Shown: positions 32,500 to 35,906 of the stretch, one piece after another | Numbering within the stretch: the first letter of the stretch is position 1 | How the letters are laid out: each line of letters begins with the position of its first letter | NCBI GenBank assembly: GCA_007693435.1 | Contig: REDO01000118.1 | Location: 1 to 35,906 of the forward strand | Length of the DNA stretch: 35,906 nucleotides | Source of the DNA: Salinarimonadaceae bacterium | GTDB taxonomy: Bacteria > Pseudomonadota > Alphaproteobacteria > Rhizobiales > Beijerinckiaceae | Direction: 5' to 3' | The notes under the pieces: generated by a model | The model's database searches: none | Told to the model about the DNA's origin: nothing | What the model saw: the letters and a program-made list of their open reading frames with translations, nothing else | Program-made: the position numbers and the translations under genes

Positions 32500-33495
32500 A
32501 TGAAAACCAAGTTCAATGTCCTGCTCATGTGTGCGGCTGCGACTGCGCTCATGACCAACGCGTCCACGCTGGCCGTGGCTCAGGACCGCACGCATCCGGC
32601 AATCACGATCGTGTCGGGCGGCCCCACGGGCGCATGGTATCCGACGGCGGCCATGGTCGCGGAAATCGTGAACGCCAGCTATCAGGGCCAGCCCGTGAAC
32701 ATCAGCCCCGGCAAGGGCGCCATCAGCAACCCGCTGGTCGTTGGAAGCGGCGAGATGGAGGTCGGCATCTCGTTCGGTCCGTTCCTGCGCCTCGCTTATG
32801 AGGGCCAGAACGAAGTCTTCGACATGCCGGGCTTCAGCGAGTTGCGTTCGATCGGCAATATCGGCGTGAACACCTTTCATGTGATCATGGGCGAAAACGT
32901 CGATCCCGACATCTTCGAGAAGCTCAAGGACGGAGAGCGCGTCTCCTTCGGCATCGGCGCCGTCGGCTCCTCCACGCATTTCGCGGTCGACAAGTTTCTC
33001 CAGAATTACGGCGTCGATTACGCCACGCTCGAGGCGAACGGCAGCACGCTGCTCAGCGGCGCATCGCAAAGTCAGACGGACGCTTATCAGAACCGTCAGA
33101 TTGATGTGTATTTCAACACGATCGGCATCAATTCTTCGGTGATTCAGGAGGCCGTGACGTCGCGAAACTCGGTTCTCTACGACATTCCGGAACATGTGCG
33201 CCAGAACATGGTCGACGAGCTTGGCTACATCCACTCGGTCATCCCCGCAGGCACCTATCCGCGTCAGACGGAAGACGTGAACACGGTCGACCTCTCGACG
33301 ATCTTCTTCACGCGCGCGGATGTCAGTGAAGAAATCGTCTACGAAATCACCAAGGCGATGGCGGAAAACAAGGAGCGCCTGGTTTCGGCGTTCGCCGGCT
33401 TCGCCAGCTGGGAGCCCGAGCAGCTCGCCGTCGGCACGGCGATCCCGCTGCATCCCGGCGCGGAACGCTACTACAGGGAGCGCGGCTGGCTCTGA
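32500..33495 (+). CDS. TAXI-family TRAP transporter substrate-binding protein
   Basis: A 331-residue periplasmic binding protein of a TRAP transporter, TAXI subgroup. The signal peptide ends near VAQ (cleavage about residue 27), and the mature part begins with ITIVSGGPTGAWYPTA, the TAXI hallmark. The rest follows the family (SFGIGAVGSSTHFAVDKFL; DVYFNTIG). TAXI systems take up small organic acids such as glutamate or dicarboxylates; the present ligand is unknown. The ATG at 32500 follows GGAGG at a perfect distance, and upstream in-frame codons would spoil the signal peptide. The permease gene follows after a hairpin-containing gap of 256 bp. Confidence 0.93.
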   Translation: MKTKFNVLLMCAAATALMTNASTLAVAQDRTHPAITIVSGGPTGAWYPTAAMVAEIVNASYQGQPVNISPGKGAISNPLVVGSGEMEVGISFGPFLRLAYEGQNEVFDMPGFSELRSIGNIGVNTFHVIMGENVDPDIFEKLKDGERVSFGIGAVGSSTHFAVDKFLQNYGVDYATLEANGSTLLSGASQSQTDAYQNRQIDVYFNTIGINSSVIQEAVTSRNSVLYDIPEHVRQNMVDELGYIHSVIPAGTYPRQTEDVNTVDLSTIFFTRADVSEEIVYEITKAMAENKERLVSAFAGFASWEPEQLAVGTAIPLHPGAERYYRERGWL

Positions 33496-33552
33496 TCGGT
33501 TTTCCCGGCGGGAGACTTCTTCCAGTGCCGGGATTATTCGAACGACGACTGG

Positions 33553-33579
33553 CAGCCCGAGCGCTTGGCGTTCGGGCTG
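33553..33579 (+). other. Stem-loop between TRAP binding protein and permease genes
   Basis: CAGCCCGA (33553-33560) and TCGGGCTG (33572-33579) form an 8-bp stem that can be extended inward by CGC/GCG past one mismatch. A T-rich TTGTCT follows. It could be a partial terminator or a stability element giving more binding protein than permease. Confidence 0.55.
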
Positions 33580-33751
33580 TTGTCTGACGGGCCCGCCGGA
33601 ACCGGCCGCATTCGTTCGGAGCTTGTTCCCGGAGAATGGGCCGCCCTTGTGGGCTAGACTATGCTTACCCGATTGATCGGCCCGGTGGCGAAGTTGCGAG
33701 CGGCGCACCTCTCCACCCTGAATTCGGGCCTGAATGCGGAGTCGAAGGCAA

Positions 33752-35713
33752 ATGGTGTCCGACCTGAAACCGCTCCAGGAAGCCGTGGCCAACGATCCGG
33801 ATTCCCTCCGCCAGCGGATTTATCCGCGCGAACAGGCGCAATTGTCCGGCCCCCTCCTATGGATCGTCACCGCCGCCGGCGTCAGCCTCGCGCTGTTCAC
33901 GCTCTATATGGCGTTCACGATCACGATCGGTGAAGTGCGCACGCGCTCGGCGCACCTTGCCGTGGTGGTGCCGCTGATCTTTCTGCTCTATCCGATCGGC
34001 CGCAAGGAAGGCCGTCCCTTCCCGGGCCTGTTCGACTTTATCGGCGCAATCGCCGGGCTTGCGGCGTTCGCCTGGGCCTTCTACAGCGCCGATCGCTGGC
34101 TGAGGCGTTTCGTCGGTTTCCATCCGGTCGAGACCCCGGATCTCGTGATGGGCATCATCGCCATCGTCGTCGTGTTCGAGGCGACGCGCCGGACAGTCGG
34201 TTCGACGATCGTCTTTCTGAATCTCTTCTTCATGACCTATGCGATGACGGGCCCTTATTGGCCCGGAATCTTCGAACATCGCGGCGTCGCCTTTCACCGC
34301 CTTATTGAGATGCTCTACATGGATACTGAGGGCATGTTCAATTTCATCATGGGAATTATGGCGACGTTCCTGTTCACCTTCTTGATGTTTGGATCATTCC
34401 TCAGGGTGAGTGGCGGCGACAAAATCTTCACCGACTTCGCCCTCGCCGTCGCTGGAGCCAGGCGAGGCGGGCCGGCAAAGGTTGCGGTGATCGCCAGCGC
34501 TTTCATGGGCATGCTTTCGGGCAGTTCGATCAGCAACGTCCTGACCTCCGGCGCGCTGACCATCCCGATGATGAAGAAGACCGGTTTCAAGCCGCATACC
34601 GCAGCCGCGATCGAGACCACCGCCTCGCTCGGAGGGGGGCTGATGCCGCCGCTGATGGGCACCGGAGTGTTCATCATGGCTTCGTTCACGGGCGTGCCGC
34701 TCCTGACGATCCTCGCCTATTCGCTGGTTCCGGCGATCCTGTATTTCATGTCGATTTATTTCTACGTCGACATCAAGGCCCGCAAATACGACCTTAAGGG
34801 GCTGCCCAAGGCGGAGCTGCCAAGCGTCCGGCATACGCTCAAGACGGGCTGGCATATCTTCTTGCCGGTCTTCGTTCTCATCGGCATGTTGATCGCCGGC
34901 TATACCCCATTTCTGGCGAGCGGCGCCTGCGTCGTGATGATCTTTTTCGTCAGCTTCCTCCGTCGGGAAACGATGATCGGCCCGCGTCGCCTCGTCATCG
35001 CGCTAGATGGCAGCACACGCATCGCGATAACGCTGTCGGCGCTGCTTTGCAGCGCCGCGATCATCTACAATGTCACTGTGGAAACCGGGCTTCTCGTCAA
35101 GGTCTCCTCGGTGATCCTGTCATTTTCGTACGGATCGGCCTTCATCGCGATCGTGCTCGTTGCGCTGATGTCCTATGTGCTCGGAATGGGCCTTCCGGTG
35201 ACTGCGTCGTATGTCATCATCGCCGCGCTCGGCGGGCCTGCGCTAGGCGAGCTCGGCATTCCCATTCTCGCAGCGCACCTCATCATCTTCTGGCTGGCGC
35301 AGGATTCGACGATCACGCCGCCGATCTGCATGACGGCGTTCGCGGCTGCGCGGGTCGCCGAAGCGCCGCCCATGCGCACGGGCTGGGAATGTGTGATGAT
35401 CGCCAAAGCGCTCTACATCCTGCCCTTCATGTTCGCCTTCGGCAGCCTTTTGTCGGATTCCATATTTGAACTTCTCTATGACGCGGCCTGTCTTGGAGTG
35501 ATGTTCGCGCTGATGCCCGTCGCCTTCGAAGGCTACCTGTTCCGCACGCTGCGGCCCTTGGAACGCGTAGCGGTCGGCGTCACGGCGCTCCTCTGGCTGA
35601 TGGCGGCGGTCGGAACGGCGGCTGACGGGGTTCCGTGGCTCGTCGCGGCCCTTGTGTCCAGCGTCGCCCTATTCGCTTTCTTGCGACATGGCGATCGTCG
35701 GGTACCCGCTTAG
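33752..35713 (+). CDS. TRAP transporter fused permease (4TM/12TM, TAXI-associated)
   Basis: A 653-residue membrane protein combining the small (DctQ-like) and large (DctM-like) TRAP permease subunits, as is usual for TAXI systems. After a polar N-terminal tail of about 35 residues come the first helices, then the DctM-like core with GMLSGSSISNVLTSGALTIP and ASLGGGLMPPLMGTGVFIMA, and later the LGMGLPVTASYVI segment. The C-terminal 80 residues resemble the DUF3394-type extra domain found in these fusions. The ATG at 33752 has AAGG at about 8 nt; another in-frame ATG lies 6 codons upstream. It uses ion gradients rather than ATP to bring in the solute bound by the preceding protein. Confidence 0.94.
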   Translation: MVSDLKPLQEAVANDPDSLRQRIYPREQAQLSGPLLWIVTAAGVSLALFTLYMAFTITIGEVRTRSAHLAVVVPLIFLLYPIGRKEGRPFPGLFDFIGAIAGLAAFAWAFYSADRWLRRFVGFHPVETPDLVMGIIAIVVVFEATRRTVGSTIVFLNLFFMTYAMTGPYWPGIFEHRGVAFHRLIEMLYMDTEGMFNFIMGIMATFLFTFLMFGSFLRVSGGDKIFTDFALAVAGARRGGPAKVAVIASAFMGMLSGSSISNVLTSGALTIPMMKKTGFKPHTAAAIETTASLGGGLMPPLMGTGVFIMASFTGVPLLTILAYSLVPAILYFMSIYFYVDIKARKYDLKGLPKAELPSVRHTLKTGWHIFLPVFVLIGMLIAGYTPFLASGACVVMIFFVSFLRRETMIGPRRLVIALDGSTRIAITLSALLCSAAIIYNVTVETGLLVKVSSVILSFSYGSAFIAIVLVALMSYVLGMGLPVTASYVIIAALGGPALGELGIPILAAHLIIFWLAQDSTITPPICMTAFAAARVAEAPPMRTGWECVMIAKALYILPFMFAFGSLLSDSIFELLYDAACLGVMFALMPVAFEGYLFRTLRPLERVAVGVTALLWLMAAVGTAADGVPWLVAALVSSVALFAFLRHGDRRVPA

Positions 35714-35906
35714 ATCGGGCCGCCTCGCAGCGACCGACAGCCACCGCTTGAACTGATGGGCGGTTGACCTGACGCCGGGTTCCTGGACGGCTTTTGCGGA
35801 AAATCCCAGTTAAGCAGACGGTCCGCGGACGGAGTTTTCGTCACGACGCGCGAAGTTGCATGGTCGGACGAGAGTGAACCGATTGAGTTTTCGGCAGAGT
35901 AAGCTA
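35714..35906. other. Right-edge non-coding stretch
   Basis: After the TRAP permease stop there are 193 bp to the window edge. I see no gene, strong hairpin or recognisable mobile-element end here. Confidence 0.35.

Noticed and set aside
32428-33792. A 454-codon open frame on the minus strand
   Set aside because: It is antisense to the TAXI binding-protein gene and has no domain-like sequence or ribosome binding site.
1-35906. CRISPR arrays, tRNA or rRNA genes, prophage genes
   Set aside because: No regularly spaced repeats, no cloverleaf-like or rRNA-like sequence and no phage structural genes were seen; the only tandem repeat is the two-copy 40-bp duplication.

Overview
The window is GC-rich apart from a few AT-rich promoter regions. 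Its genes look like those of an alphaproteobacterium: LacI, GntR and IclR catabolic regulators, several ABC importers, a TAXI-type TRAP importer and a beta-keto-acid cleavage enzyme. I cannot fix the order or genus. No rRNA, tRNA, CRISPR array or intact mobile element is visible. Apart from the left edge, the window is three substrate-uptake-and-breakdown modules side by side, each with its own regulator.

Left edge (1-2.9 kb): the start of an undecaprenyl-diphosphatase-like gene (minus strand, cut by the window edge), a complete MgtE magnesium channel gene, and about 0.7 kb without a clear gene that holds a probable IS256-type transposase remnant.

Module 1 (2.84-10.1 kb): a LacI regulator with inverted-repeat operator candidates, then a tightly packed operon for a sugar ABC importer (binding protein, two permeases, ATPase), a GH63-type glycoside hydrolase resembling mannosylglycerate/glucosylglycerate hydrolases, and a D-lyxose isomerase-type cupin. 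The combination suggests uptake of a small mannosyl- or glucosyl-containing solute, hydrolysis in the cytoplasm, and isomerisation of released mannose (or lyxose).

Module 2 (10.1-22.1 kb): two adjacent metallo-beta-lactamase-fold proteins related to the flavodiiron core, one with nearly all metal ligands and one degenerate; a complete dipeptide/oligopeptide-type ABC importer; a GntR/FCD regulator on the opposite strand; a flavin reductase-like protein; and a second binding protein closely related to the first. Three similar GTAC-containing sites lie upstream of the MBL pair, the importer and gntR, so this looks like one GntR regulon.

Module 3 (22.2-35.7 kb): a seven-gene minus-strand operon (CaiB-type CoA transferase, SMP-30 lactonase, DapA-family lyase, three-subunit HcnABC/opine-oxidase-like dehydrogenase, SDR), a divergent pair (class III aminotransferase and BKACE/DUF849 enzyme), an IclR regulator, and a TAXI-TRAP transporter. 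The divergent promoter and the TRAP promoter carry the same AT-rich direct repeat with the same 19-bp period, which strongly suggests a single IclR-controlled pathway. The gene set does not match any pathway I can name with certainty and is the best candidate for an undescribed system here.
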